Assembly: GCF_030486595.1 (NCBI RefSeq)
Contig: NZ_JAUJZH010000006.1
Span: 62,001-126,000 of the forward strand
Length of the DNA: 64,000 bases
Origin: Variovorax ginsengisoli
Lineage (GTDB): Bacteria > Pseudomonadota > Gammaproteobacteria > Burkholderiales > Burkholderiaceae_C
Direction: 5' to 3'
Shown piece by piece: positions 1 through 8,572 of this stretch. Position 1 is the first letter of the stretch; each line of letters begins with the position of its first letter. The position numbers and the translations under genes were made by a program. Below the pieces are notes generated by a model that made no database searches, was not told where the DNA came from, and was given only the letters and a program-made list of their open reading frames with translations.

Positions 1-1
1 A

Positions 2-1288
2 CACGCGATCCGCCTGGCCCTGGCATGGCCGATCGCCTGGGCGCTGCACGCCGGAACTGCGACGGCAGCGAGCGAGGTCCGGCAGGCGCTGGCGCAGCAA
101 AGCTGCGAAGGATTGCGCCGCGCAGTAGCCACCGATGCGCGCGGCGATGCTTCAGCGCCGCTGCTGCTCGCGAGCTATCGCGTCGACACCGTCATCGAGG
201 GCGTTGCGCCGCTGCCGCCGACGCTCGCGAACGTCGCCTTCGTCTACGACAACGCCCTGGCCGGCATCGCGCTGCTGGCCTGCGGCGAGACGGCCTCGGC
301 CCTGCGCATCGCCGAGGCCGTCGTACTGGCGGTCGAGCGTGATCCGCACTACCTCGACGGCAGGGTCCGCAACGCCTACCGCGCCGGCCCGCTGGCCGAG
401 GCGAGGCCCGTGCTGCCCGGCTACTGGGATGCCGCGAGGAATCAATGGATCGCCGACGCCTACCAGATCAGCACCGCGACCGGCAACGTCGCATGGGCGG
501 CACTGCTGCTGCTGAACCTGAACCAGCAAGCACCCGCGCCGCGCTATCTCGACGCGACGGCCAGGCTGCTGGCATGGATCGAGCAGCGCACCCGCGCCAC
601 GGTCGATCCCGATGGCTACAACGGCGGCTGGTACGGCTGGGACGATGCGCAGAGCGCGCAGACCTGGAAGTCGACCGAGCACCACATCGACATCGCCATG
701 GCCGCGGCCTGGGCGGCGCGCGCGAGTGCACAGCCCGAGCAGATGCGGCAGGCACGCACCGCGCTCGCCTTCGTGGCGCGCATGTGGAGCCCGCAGCAGC
801 AGCGCTTTTTTATAGGCACCCTGGCCGATGGGTCGACCGTGTCGACCACCGGCTCGGGCCTCGACGCCCAGCTGTGGCCCTTGCTGGCCGCTCCGCCGGG
901 TCATTGCCGCTGGCGCAGCGGCCTGGCGTGGGTCGAGCGAAACCACCGCTACGGCGACGGCTACGGGTTCTCGCAGCAGCCCGACGGCATCTGGACCGAG
1001 GGCAGCGCCCAGGCTGCCGCCACGCTGGCGGCCGTCACGGGCGCGGTGCCCGAGGCGCTGTGGAAGTTGCTGGCCGCGCAGCGCGCCGACAACGGCCTGT
1101 ACTACGCGACACCAAGCCCGCGCATTTCGACCGGGCTGGCCATCGGGCCGGACTCGGCAGGCGCCGACTTCTTCTACTACCACTGGCCCCACCTCGGTGC
1201 CACCGCCTGGATCGCGCTCGCAGCGACCGGCTGGAACCCGTTCACAGGAAGCCCCACCGCCACAGGAGAGACGCCATGTTCGAGCTGA
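2..1288 (+). CDS. Secreted protein with (alpha/alpha)-toroid-like repeats, 5' partial
   Basis: The frame is open at the left edge, so the true start lies outside the window. The first visible residues are a hydrophobic stretch ending in A-x-A-like residues, like the end of a signal peptide, so the product is probably exported. The body carries repeated aromatic/acidic helical motifs (YDNALAG, STEHHIDIAMA, TGSGLDAQLW, WTEGSAQ, YYHWPHLGATAW) spaced like six-hairpin glycan-active enzymes. I do not recognise a specific family. It overlaps the next gene by 13 bp, so it is probably co-translated with the glycosyltransferase and may act on its glycan. That function is inferred from position only. 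Confidence 0.6.
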   Translation, partial: HAIRLALAWPIAWALHAGTATAASEVRQALAQQSCEGLRRAVATDARGDASAPLLLASYRVDTVIEGVAPLPPTLANVAFVYDNALAGIALLACGETASALRIAEAVVLAVERDPHYLDGRVRNAYRAGPLAEARPVLPGYWDAARNQWIADAYQISTATGNVAWAALLLLNLNQQAPAPRYLDATARLLAWIEQRTRATVDPDGYNGGWYGWDDAQSAQTWKSTEHHIDIAMAAAWAARASAQPEQMRQARTALAFVARMWSPQQQRFFIGTLADGSTVSTTGSGLDAQLWPLLAAPPGHCRWRSGLAWVERNHRYGDGYGFSQQPDGIWTEGSAQAAATLAAVTGAVPEALWKLLAAQRADNGLYYATPSPRISTGLAIGPDSAGADFFYYHWPHLGATAWIALAATGWNPFTGSPTATGETPCSS

Positions 1289-4200
1289 TCGATTCGCCCG
1301 AGTTCAGGATCAACCTGATCGTCACGGGCCTGGCCCTGATGATGATCTTCCATGCCCGCGCCGACCGCCTCTGGCACCGCGCGCTGTTCGGCTTCCTGAC
1401 CGCGCTGGTGCTGGTGCGCTACGTGGTGTGGCGGCTGGCCGAAACCCTGCCGCCGGCCGATCTCGGCTTCGGCACGCTGGTGGGCTGGGTCTTCCTGGTG
1501 TTCGAGATGGTGTCGATCCTCTACACCCTGATGTCGATCCAGATGCTGACCGGGCGGCGCGACAACCACGGGCTGGCCGACCGCGGCGAAGCCTCGCTGC
1601 GCGCGCGCGGCGCCGACGTGCCGGCGGTCGATGTCTTCATCTGCACCTACAACGAGGAACTCGGGGTGCTCGAGAAGACGATCCTCGCCGCCCAGGCGAT
1701 CGACTACCCGCGCCTCGCGGTCTGGGTGCTCGACGACACGCGCCGCGACTGGCTGCGCGACTACTGTGCCCGCAAGGGCGTGCACTACGCGCGGCGCGCC
1801 GACAACGCCCATGCCAAGGCCGGCAACCTCAACAACGGCCTGCGCCAATCGGCCGCGGCCACCGACGCGCCGTACATCCTGGTGCTCGACGCCGACTTCA
1901 CGCCACACCGCAACATCGTCTACCGGATGCTGGGCCTGTTCGACGATCCGAAGGTGGGGCTGGTGCAGACGCCGCAGTTCTACTACAACGCCGACCCGAT
2001 CCAGCACAACCTGCGCGCCACCGACAGCTGGGTCGACGAACAGCGGGTGTTCTTCGACGTGCTGCAGCCGGCCAAGGACGCGGCCGACGTCGCCTTCTGC
2101 GTCGGCACTTCGTTCATCGTGCGGCGCGACGCCATCACCGCCGCCGGCGGCTTCCCGACCGGCAGCGTGTGCGAGGACATCTACACCACCTACACGCTGA
2201 TGCGCTTCGGCTGGGTGACGCGCTGGCTGAACGAGCGGCTGTCGAACGGGCTGTCGGCCGACAGCATCGTCGACTACATCAACCAGCGCAGCCGCTGGTG
2301 CCTCGGCACCATCCAGGTAGCGCTGCTGCGCGACGGCCCGCTGCGCGGCAAGGGGTATCGCCTGGCGGCGCGCCTGCACTATGTGCACGGCCTGCTGCAC
2401 TGGCTCAGCAAGCCGTTCATCCTGCTGATCCTGGCGGCGCCCGCGCTGTACTGGTATGCGGGCGTCTCGGCCTTCCACGCGACGCCTCGAGCCTTCGCAC
2501 TCTACGGCCTGCCGCCGCTGGTCATGTTCTGGGGCTACACCTACTGGATCAGCCAGCGGCGCTGCCTGCCGGTGTTCACCGAGGTGACGCAGATCGTGGC
2601 GGCGATGGCCGTGACGCGCACCATCGTCACCTCGCTGGTACGGCCCTTCGGGCGCCCTTTCAAGGTCACGGCCAAGGGCCAGGACCGCTCGAAGACCGTG
2701 GTCCACTGGAACCTCGTCGCGGTCTTCGGCGGTCTCATCGTGGCGATGGAAATGGGTGCGCTCGACGCCATCGGCGGGACGATGAGCACCGGCGATGTCC
2801 TCAACGTGATCTGGACCCTGGTGGCCACGGTCTACTGCCTGGCGGCGCTGATCGCCTGCATCGACCGCCCGCGGCCGGACCATGACGAACGCTTTCCCTG
2901 CGACGCCCCCGCCACCCTGCGCAGCGCCGCCGGCGTCGGCGCCACCCACTTCATCGAGATCGCGGTGGACGGCGCGCTGTTGCGCGACAGCGCCCTGCTG
3001 CGCCGGATCCCGGTCGGCCAGCCGCTGGATGTCCATGTCGAGCAGGTCGGCTGGGTGCCCGCCTTGCTGGCGGACCACACGCCAGCCGGCGCCGAGCTGA
3101 GCTTCGCCTGCGACGAGACCGTGCACGACCGCCTGGTGCGCCATGTGTTCAGCCTGCCGCCGAGCCATGTCGCCACCCAGGTGCGGCCCGGCCGCGCGGT
3201 CATGGCCTTCCTCGGCAGCGCGGGCTGGCGCTGGCCCCGGGTTCCGGCGGCGTGGCTGCGCAGGGTCGCCGCGCCGGCACCGCTGCTGCTGGCGCTGGTG
3301 CTCGGCGTACTCGTGCTCGGCGGCTGCAGCCTGACGCCTGCGCTCAAGCCGGCCGATGTCGAGCTGCCGACCCAGTGGCCGACGGGCGCGGCCGTCGGCG
3401 ACGCGGCACCCATGGCGTGGCAGGCCTTCGTGCGCGACGACGAACTCCGCGGCCTGGTCGCGACCGCACTGGCGCAGAACCGCGACCTGCGCGCCTATGC
3501 CGCGAAAGCCCGCGAGGCGCGCGCCGTCTACGCCGGCACGCGCTCCAGCCTGTTCCCCGAGATCGGCATCGCCGGCTATGCCCAACGGGGCGACATGGCG
3601 ACTTCGCTGAGTTCCACCGGTGTCGTCACGAGCAACCAGGCGATCGGCCGGGTCGGCAACACCTACGCGGTCCAGGCCGGCGTCACGGCCTACGAGCTCG
3701 ACTTCTTCGGCCATGTCGATGCCGGCGTCAAACAGGCCGGGGCGCAGGCGCAGGCCATCGACCGGGACTACGCCGCGGCGCGCATGAACCTGGTCGGCGA
3801 AGTCACGAACGCGTACCTCACGCTGCGCGCCGACCGCGCGCTGCTCGCCCTGGCCGAGGCCGACCTGAAGAGCCAGAGCGACAGCACCGACATCATGAAG
3901 CGCGCCCGATCGGTCGGCGGCACCTCCGACCTCGACCTGCTGCGCTCCCAGTCGCTGGTGCAGCGGGCCAAGGTCCAGCGCGAGGAGTTCGGCATGCGGG
4001 TCGGGCAGGACCTGCAGTGGCTCACGGTGCTGGTCGGCCAGCCGGTGGCGGCCACGACCGGCACCCAGCGCCCCTGGCCGGACCGTTCGGTGGCCGAGGT
4101 GCCGGTCGGGCTGCCGGCCAGCCTGCTGCAGCGCCGGCCCGACCTGCTGGCGGCCTATGCGCGCGTCGAAGCGGCGAACTCGGGCGTGGGGGCCGCCAAG

Positions 4201-4725
4201 GCGGCGTTCTATCCGACTTTCTCGCTGACCACGGTGGCCGGCGGGCTCAGCAGCGAGTTCTCGAACCTGCTGGGAAGCGGCAACCGCAGCTGGGCCACGG
4301 TGCTCGGGGTCTCGCTGCCGATCCTCGACTGGGGCCGCCGCTCGGCCAACCTCACGGCCAACGAGGAGCGGCTGGCCGCCGCCATGTCGGCCTACGAATA
4401 CGCGGTGCAGCAGGCGCTGCGCGAGACCGCCAACGCGCTGATCGCCGACAGCCATCTCGGCCCGCAGCTCGAGGCCCAGCAAGGCCGCGTGCAGGCGCTC
4501 GAAAAGGTGGCGGCGATCTCGCGCACCCGCTTCCGCAACGGGCTCGAAGACTACTTCGCCGGCGCCGACGCCCAGCGCGAGCTCTACCTCGAACAGCGCC
4601 AGTGGATCGAGCTGCAGCTCAAGCAGGCGGTCAACCTGGTGAACCTGTACAAGGCGCTGGGCGGGGGATGGGACGAGGCGCCGCAGGCGCAAGCCGCGGC
4701 GGCGGCGTCGAGCGCCGTGCATTGA
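1276..4725 (+). CDS. Fusion of cellulose-synthase-like GT2 glycosyltransferase and NodT-type outer-membrane efflux lipoprotein
   Basis: This is one uninterrupted 1149-residue frame. Residues 1-600 are a BcsA-like family 2 glycosyltransferase: N-terminal membrane helices, D119/TYNEE, DD153-154, DAD205-207, ED300-301 and Q337-R-S-R-W, followed by further membrane helices. Residues 530-625 resemble a degenerate PilZ barrel (ERFPCDAPATL). Residues 650-684 form a lipoprotein signal (LVLGGC, lipid Cys684). Residues 685-1149 are an outer-membrane efflux protein (TolC/NodT family) ending in a low-complexity Ala tail. Such domains normally sit in separate proteins in different membranes. An in-frame ATG at 3202 could start the lipoprotein alone. 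The alternatives are processing at the lipobox, internal initiation, or a lost stop codon. Both domain assignments are secure; the nature of the fusion is not. Confidence 0.85.
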   Translation: MFELIDSPEFRINLIVTGLALMMIFHARADRLWHRALFGFLTALVLVRYVVWRLAETLPPADLGFGTLVGWVFLVFEMVSILYTLMSIQMLTGRRDNHGLADRGEASLRARGADVPAVDVFICTYNEELGVLEKTILAAQAIDYPRLAVWVLDDTRRDWLRDYCARKGVHYARRADNAHAKAGNLNNGLRQSAAATDAPYILVLDADFTPHRNIVYRMLGLFDDPKVGLVQTPQFYYNADPIQHNLRATDSWVDEQRVFFDVLQPAKDAADVAFCVGTSFIVRRDAITAAGGFPTGSVCEDIYTTYTLMRFGWVTRWLNERLSNGLSADSIVDYINQRSRWCLGTIQVALLRDGPLRGKGYRLAARLHYVHGLLHWLSKPFILLILAAPALYWYAGVSAFHATPRAFALYGLPPLVMFWGYTYWISQRRCLPVFTEVTQIVAAMAVTRTIVTSLVRPFGRPFKVTAKGQDRSKTVVHWNLVAVFGGLIVAMEMGALDAIGGTMSTGDVLNVIWTLVATVYCLAALIACIDRPRPDHDERFPCDAPATLRSAAGVGATHFIEIAVDGALLRDSALLRRIPVGQPLDVHVEQVGWVPALLADHTPAGAELSFACDETVHDRLVRHVFSLPPSHVATQVRPGRAVMAFLGSAGWRWPRVPAAWLRRVAAPAPLLLALVLGVLVLGGCSLTPALKPADVELPTQWPTGAAVGDAAPMAWQAFVRDDELRGLVATALAQNRDLRAYAAKAREARAVYAGTRSSLFPEIGIAGYAQRGDMATSLSSTGVVTSNQAIGRVGNTYAVQAGVTAYELDFFGHVDAGVKQAGAQAQAIDRDYAAARMNLVGEVTNAYLTLRADRALLALAEADLKSQSDSTDIMKRARSVGGTSDLDLLRSQSLVQRAKVQREEFGMRVGQDLQWLTVLVGQPVAATTGTQRPWPDRSVAEVPVGLPASLLQRRPDLLAAYARVEAANSGVGAAKAAFYPTFSLTTVAGGLSSEFSNLLGSGNRSWATVLGVSLPILDWGRRSANLTANEERLAAAMSAYEYAVQQALRETANALIADSHLGPQLEAQQGRVQALEKVAAISRTRFRNGLEDYFAGADAQRELYLEQRQWIELQLKQAVNLVNLYKALGGGWDEAPQAQAAAAASSAVH

Positions 4726-4753
4726 GCGCCTGGATCGTCGGCGCCGTCCCGCG

Positions 4754-5029
4754 TCATTTCCGCTCGCGCGCCTTGCGCTCGTACTTGCGCCAGTACTGGA
4801 ACTCGTCCTCGTGGACTTCGATGTCCAGCTCGGAGATCCTGGCCTGGAGCCGCTCCTGCACTTCGGTCACGGCCCGGTTGTAGATCACCGGCCCGACTTC
4901 CTCGAGGAAAAAGCCGAGCAGCGCGCCCGCGGCGATGTTGCCGATGGGCTCTTCCATGTTCTCCCGAAAATATCGCTCGATAGAGGCGATGGCCTCCTTG
5001 CGGGCTTCCTTGCTGAGCTCGATGGTCAT
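4754..5029 (-). CDS. DUF2164 family protein
   Basis: This is a 91-residue protein matching the DUF2164 pattern throughout: IELSKEARKEAI at the start, EPIGNIAAGALLGFFLEEVGP in the middle and DEFQYW near the end. No function is established for this family. The frame is open further upstream, but the ATG at 5029 begins exactly where the conserved family sequence begins, so I use it. It is convergent with the preceding fusion gene and divergent from the membrane protein at 5144. The C-terminus is strongly basic (KYERKARERK). Confidence 0.85.
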   Translation of the reverse strand: MTIELSKEARKEAIASIERYFRENMEEPIGNIAAGALLGFFLEEVGPVIYNRAVTEVQERLQARISELDIEVHEDEFQYWRKYERKARERK

Positions 5030-5143
5030 CGTGCGACATCTCCAGGTATCGGGTGCGGGGTCTTGGGATGATTCTGCCCTCGCCGCGGATCGCGTAAGCT
5101 CCCGTGCCTCCAACCGCCACCACTCGATCGGGGACCCTGGAAC

Positions 5144-5734
5144 ATGGCTGATTCGAAATTCGACACCGACTCGCTGCCCGGCGTCATGTCAACGGCCGCG
5201 TCGGACCTGCAAAGCCTGCGGCCGAGCCTGGTCGAGAACGCCTTGACCCAGGCGCTGCCGCTGCCCGACATCATGTTCGGCGGCGCGGTGCTGGTCTTCG
5301 TGGTCATGTTCCATGCCTTCTGGATCCGTGTGATCACGAGTTCCTTTCTCAAGCACACGAGCGCCTTGCACGTTCGGGCGTCGCTCTGGCGGGCCGACCT
5401 GCTGTTCACCGTCACGGTGATGATGCTGCTGGCGCTGCATCTGGCCGAAATCGTGGTCTGGTCGGCGGCGCTGATCTTCGGCGACATCGTCGACGGCTGG
5501 TCGACCGCGGCCTACTTCGCGGCCAACTGCTACACCGCGCTCGGCGAGCCGTTCTCGCTGCCGCGCGCCTGGCGGATCGTGCCGCCGATCATCGGGATCT
5601 CGGGCATCTTCGCCTTCGCCTGGACCGCCAGCGTGCTGGTCAATTTCGTCTCGCGCTACAACGACCTGCGCGCCGACATCCTGGGGCGGTCCAAGGCAAG
5701 CCAGCCGGCGCGGGCCGATAACATGGCGCCATGA
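5144..5734 (+). CDS. Integral membrane protein with ion-channel-like pore loop
   Basis: The protein has 196 residues. Hydrophobic helices lie around residues 43-65 and 85-112. Then comes a short amphipathic segment with TALGEP (about residues 131-136), resembling a pore-helix and filter region, followed by a long final helix (about 147-172, IIGISGIFAFAWTASVLVNF). This two-TM-plus-P-loop plan recalls the ion-channel-2 family, but no TVGYG filter is present, so ion selectivity cannot be read. Its stop overlaps the start of the next gene by 4 bp (ATGA), indicating translational coupling. Confidence 0.6.
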   Translation: MADSKFDTDSLPGVMSTAASDLQSLRPSLVENALTQALPLPDIMFGGAVLVFVVMFHAFWIRVITSSFLKHTSALHVRASLWRADLLFTVTVMMLLALHLAEIVVWSAALIFGDIVDGWSTAAYFAANCYTALGEPFSLPRAWRIVPPIIGISGIFAFAWTASVLVNFVSRYNDLRADILGRSKASQPARADNMAP

Positions 5735-6297
5735 CCTCCCATGCCCAGGGCGACCCCGACCGCCCTCGCCCCCGCATCTACCTCGCCGGGCCCGACGTCT
5801 TCCTGCCGGACCGCGACCGCATCTTCGCCGCCCTGAAGGCGGACTGCGCGCGCCTGGGCCTGGCCGGCGTCGCACCGATCGACGCACCGCTGGCGTTGGC
5901 GGCCTCGGCCAGCGACGACGCCCGGGCCCAAGCCATCTACGAAGGCAACGTCGCGCTGATCCGCGAGTCCGACGGCGTGGTCGCCAACCTGGCGAGCTTT
6001 CGGGGCCAGGAGCCCGACGCCGGCACCGTGTTCGAGGTCGGCTTCGCGGTCGCGCTCGGCCTGCCGGTGGTCGGCTACGGCGTGCCGCAGGGCAGCTATG
6101 CGGAGCGCGTGCAGGCCGCGATCGCCTGCCGCCGCGATGCGGCCGGGGAGGTTACGGAAGCGGCCACCGGGACGGTGGTCGAGGGGCTCGGGCAGCCGCT
6201 CAACCTCATGCTGTCGCGATCGATCGATCTGGCACCGACCGCCGCACAGGCGCTCGAGCGGCTGGCCGGGAGGCTCGGCGCCGCCGCCTCACTCTGA
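5731..6297 (+). CDS. Nucleoside 2-deoxyribosyltransferase family protein
   Basis: The protein has 188 residues. The family hallmarks are RIYLAGPDVF near residue 15-25, the substrate-binding DGVVANLASFRG stretch, and the catalytic-glutamate region GTVFEVGFAVALG. Members transfer deoxyribose between bases or hydrolyse the N-glycosidic bond in nucleotide salvage; which of these applies cannot be decided here. It overlaps the upstream membrane-protein gene by ATGA, and its 3' end overlaps the convergent FUSC gene by 9 bp. Confidence 0.85.
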   Translation: MTSHAQGDPDRPRPRIYLAGPDVFLPDRDRIFAALKADCARLGLAGVAPIDAPLALAASASDDARAQAIYEGNVALIRESDGVVANLASFRGQEPDAGTVFEVGFAVALGLPVVGYGVPQGSYAERVQAAIACRRDAAGEVTEAATGTVVEGLGQPLNLMLSRSIDLAPTAAQALERLAGRLGAAASL

Positions 6298-8526
6298 AGC
6301 TTCGACCACCGGCCGCAGCCACTGCAGGGCATGGCCGCGCAGCGCCTCGATCTGCTGGCCGATCAGGGACAGCTCGGTGCGGATGAGCTGCGCCGCGGCG
6401 TCGCCGCCCTCGCCGTCGGTCGCCAGCAGGTCGGCCAGTGCCGGGCGCTCGTCCGCCGGGGCCGTGGCGGCCTCGATGGCCTCCGCTGACCCGCGCTCGA
6501 CATCGGCCGCCAACGCCTCCAGCGCCTGGGCCGCGCCTTCAGCCGCACCGCGCGTCGCGACCGCCAGCGCCGGACTGCGCAGGGCGACGCGGTGGGCGCC
6601 GAGCGCCGACAGGTAGCTCAGCAGGGTGTGCGACTGGATCAGGAAGCGCAGCGCGACGCCGGCGCGCGGCCGCACCAGCGCCGGCTCGCGGAACATCTCG
6701 GACACCGCCACGGCCAGCGCCGCATCGGCGTTGTGGGCATTGCGCCGCGCCAGCCGGTAGGGCAGGTCGTCGCGCGCGCCGGCGCGGTACTGCTCGGCGA
6801 TCTCGCGCAGATAGAGCGCCTGGTTGCGCATCGCCGCGGCCGCCAGTTCATTGAAGCGCCGGCCCTGCCAGTGCGGCAGCACCAGCACCATCGCCAATCC
6901 GGCGATCAGGCTGCCGATGGCGGTGTCGACCAGCCGCGGCACGATCAGCACGCCGCCGTCGCCGACCTGGTTGAAGCACATCAGCACCAGCACCGTCATG
7001 CAGGCGGTCGCCAGCAGGTAGCGTGCGCTGCGGGTGGCGAAGAAGAGCACGCCGGCCGCCACCGCCAGCAGCGCCTGCACCAGATGCTGCGGGAACAGGT
7101 CGAGCAGCGCCCAGCCGACCACCACGCCGACCGCCGTCCCCGCCATGCGCTGGCCCATGCGCGACATGGTGTCGCCCCAGGTCTGCTGGCAGACGAACAG
7201 CGTCGTCAGCAGGATCCAGTAGCCCTGGGCGGGATGGATCAGCCACATCACGCCGTACCCCGCCGCGAGCGCGATCGCCAGCCGCAGCGCATGCCGGAAC
7301 AGGGGCGAGCGCGGCGACAGCTGGTGCCGCACGCGCTCGGCCGCATCGCGCCAGGAGCGCGGCGAGCGGTCGAGCAGGCCCATGTCGGTGCGCCCGGCGC
7401 GCGCGGTCGGCTCGCTGGCGCCGGCCAGCTGGCCATCGAGACGCTCCAGGTTGTGCGCCAGCGCCTCGATCGACGCCAGCAGGGCCTGCCGCGCCGGCTC
7501 GCGCGCGTGCGAGCGTTCATGCGCGATGGCGCTGCGCAGTTCGGCCAGTGCCTGCACCGTGGCGGTGTCGGCCACGAAGGGCTCGCGCCGCTCGATCGAC
7601 TGCGCCAGCCGACGGCAGGCCTCGCCCTCCAGGTGCAGCACGCGCTGGCAGCGGTAGAGCAGGTCGCTGTGGAAGAAGGCGTCCGCCAGCGCGTTGTAGT
7701 CGTCGTGGGACGAACTCGCGCGTTCGTGCACGTCCTGGGCGATCAGGTAGAGGCCGCGGTAGCGCGCGATCCGGCCGGTCGGCGCCCGCGCGCCGATGCG
7801 GCGGAAGATGCTCTCCTTGGCAGCGTTGAGCTCGGCCACCACATCGGCATTGAGCTGCGCCAGCGACAGCCGCTTGCGCTCGATATCGATGCCGCGCAGC
7901 GGCTCGAACAGCGAGGCCTTGAAGCGCACGTAGTGGCCGAGCACCGAATACAGCCGGGCGAGCCGCGCCTGCACCGGCTGGGCCGGCAAGGCCAGGCACC
8001 AGGCGACCGAGAAGACGCCGTACCAGGCTGCGCCCGCGAGCAGCAGCAAGAGCTCGTGCAGGCGCTCGTCCGGGCCCGCGAGCGGGTGGTTGCCGATGCC
8101 GAGGGTGGTGTACATCGCCAGGATCAGCGTGGCGTAGGCGATCGCCTTGTAGCGCGCCTCGACCGCCCCGAGCATCGTGAGCCAGAAGGCCGCAAGCGCG
8201 AGGCTGGTGATGAACAGCGCCGGGCGGTCGATCAGGGCCGACACCGCGAAAGCCGCCGCCGCGAAGCAGAGCAGCGTGACGATCTGGGCCCGGTAGCGTC
8301 CCCGCGCGCTGTCGTCGGTTTCGGCCAGCGCGCTGGCGATGGCGCCCAGGAACAGCGGCGTCACGGCGTCCATCCGGTTGCTGGCGCCGCACGCCGCCAT
8401 CAGGCTTCCGAGGGTGAGCAGCACCCGCAGCGCCTGTGCCTGCCCGGCGCCCCATCGGCGCAGCCGTTGCGGAAATGTCTCGATCACGAATGCGAGCATG
8501 CCACCGCTGTGCACGATGCGTGCCAT
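6289..8526 (-). CDS. yccS: FUSC-family inner-membrane protein, YccS-like
   Basis: The 745-residue protein has the YccS/YhfK layout: an N-terminal block of about six membrane helices (residues 25-160), a cytoplasmic helical region rich in Arg and Glu (about 170-400), a second FUSC helix block (about 415-540, with GYWILLTTLFVCQQTWG) and a long C-terminal soluble tail. The family is related to aromatic-acid efflux proteins, but the substrate of YccS-type proteins is not established. An alternative start at 8499 (MLAFVIETFPQ) fits family N-termini slightly better. The gene converges on the deoxyribosyltransferase with a 9-bp overlap. Confidence 0.8.
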   Translation of the reverse strand: MARIVHSGGMLAFVIETFPQRLRRWGAGQAQALRVLLTLGSLMAACGASNRMDAVTPLFLGAIASALAETDDSARGRYRAQIVTLLCFAAAAFAVSALIDRPALFITSLALAAFWLTMLGAVEARYKAIAYATLILAMYTTLGIGNHPLAGPDERLHELLLLLAGAAWYGVFSVAWCLALPAQPVQARLARLYSVLGHYVRFKASLFEPLRGIDIERKRLSLAQLNADVVAELNAAKESIFRRIGARAPTGRIARYRGLYLIAQDVHERASSSHDDYNALADAFFHSDLLYRCQRVLHLEGEACRRLAQSIERREPFVADTATVQALAELRSAIAHERSHAREPARQALLASIEALAHNLERLDGQLAGASEPTARAGRTDMGLLDRSPRSWRDAAERVRHQLSPRSPLFRHALRLAIALAAGYGVMWLIHPAQGYWILLTTLFVCQQTWGDTMSRMGQRMAGTAVGVVVGWALLDLFPQHLVQALLAVAAGVLFFATRSARYLLATACMTVLVLMCFNQVGDGGVLIVPRLVDTAIGSLIAGLAMVLVLPHWQGRRFNELAAAAMRNQALYLREIAEQYRAGARDDLPYRLARRNAHNADAALAVAVSEMFREPALVRPRAGVALRFLIQSHTLLSYLSALGAHRVALRSPALAVATRGAAEGAAQALEALAADVERGSAEAIEAATAPADERPALADLLATDGEGGDAAAQLIRTELSLIGQQIEALRGHALQWLRPVVEASE

Positions 8527-8572
8527 GACCCTCCGGTTGCCGCAGCGAAGTCCAGCGGCCGCCGACGACGGC

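Noticed and set aside
1177-4722. A 1181-codon open frame on the minus strand
   Set aside because: It lies opposite the glycosyltransferase/NodT fusion, has no recognisable family motif and shows the His/Arg/Gly-rich composition typical of antisense shadows in high-GC DNA.
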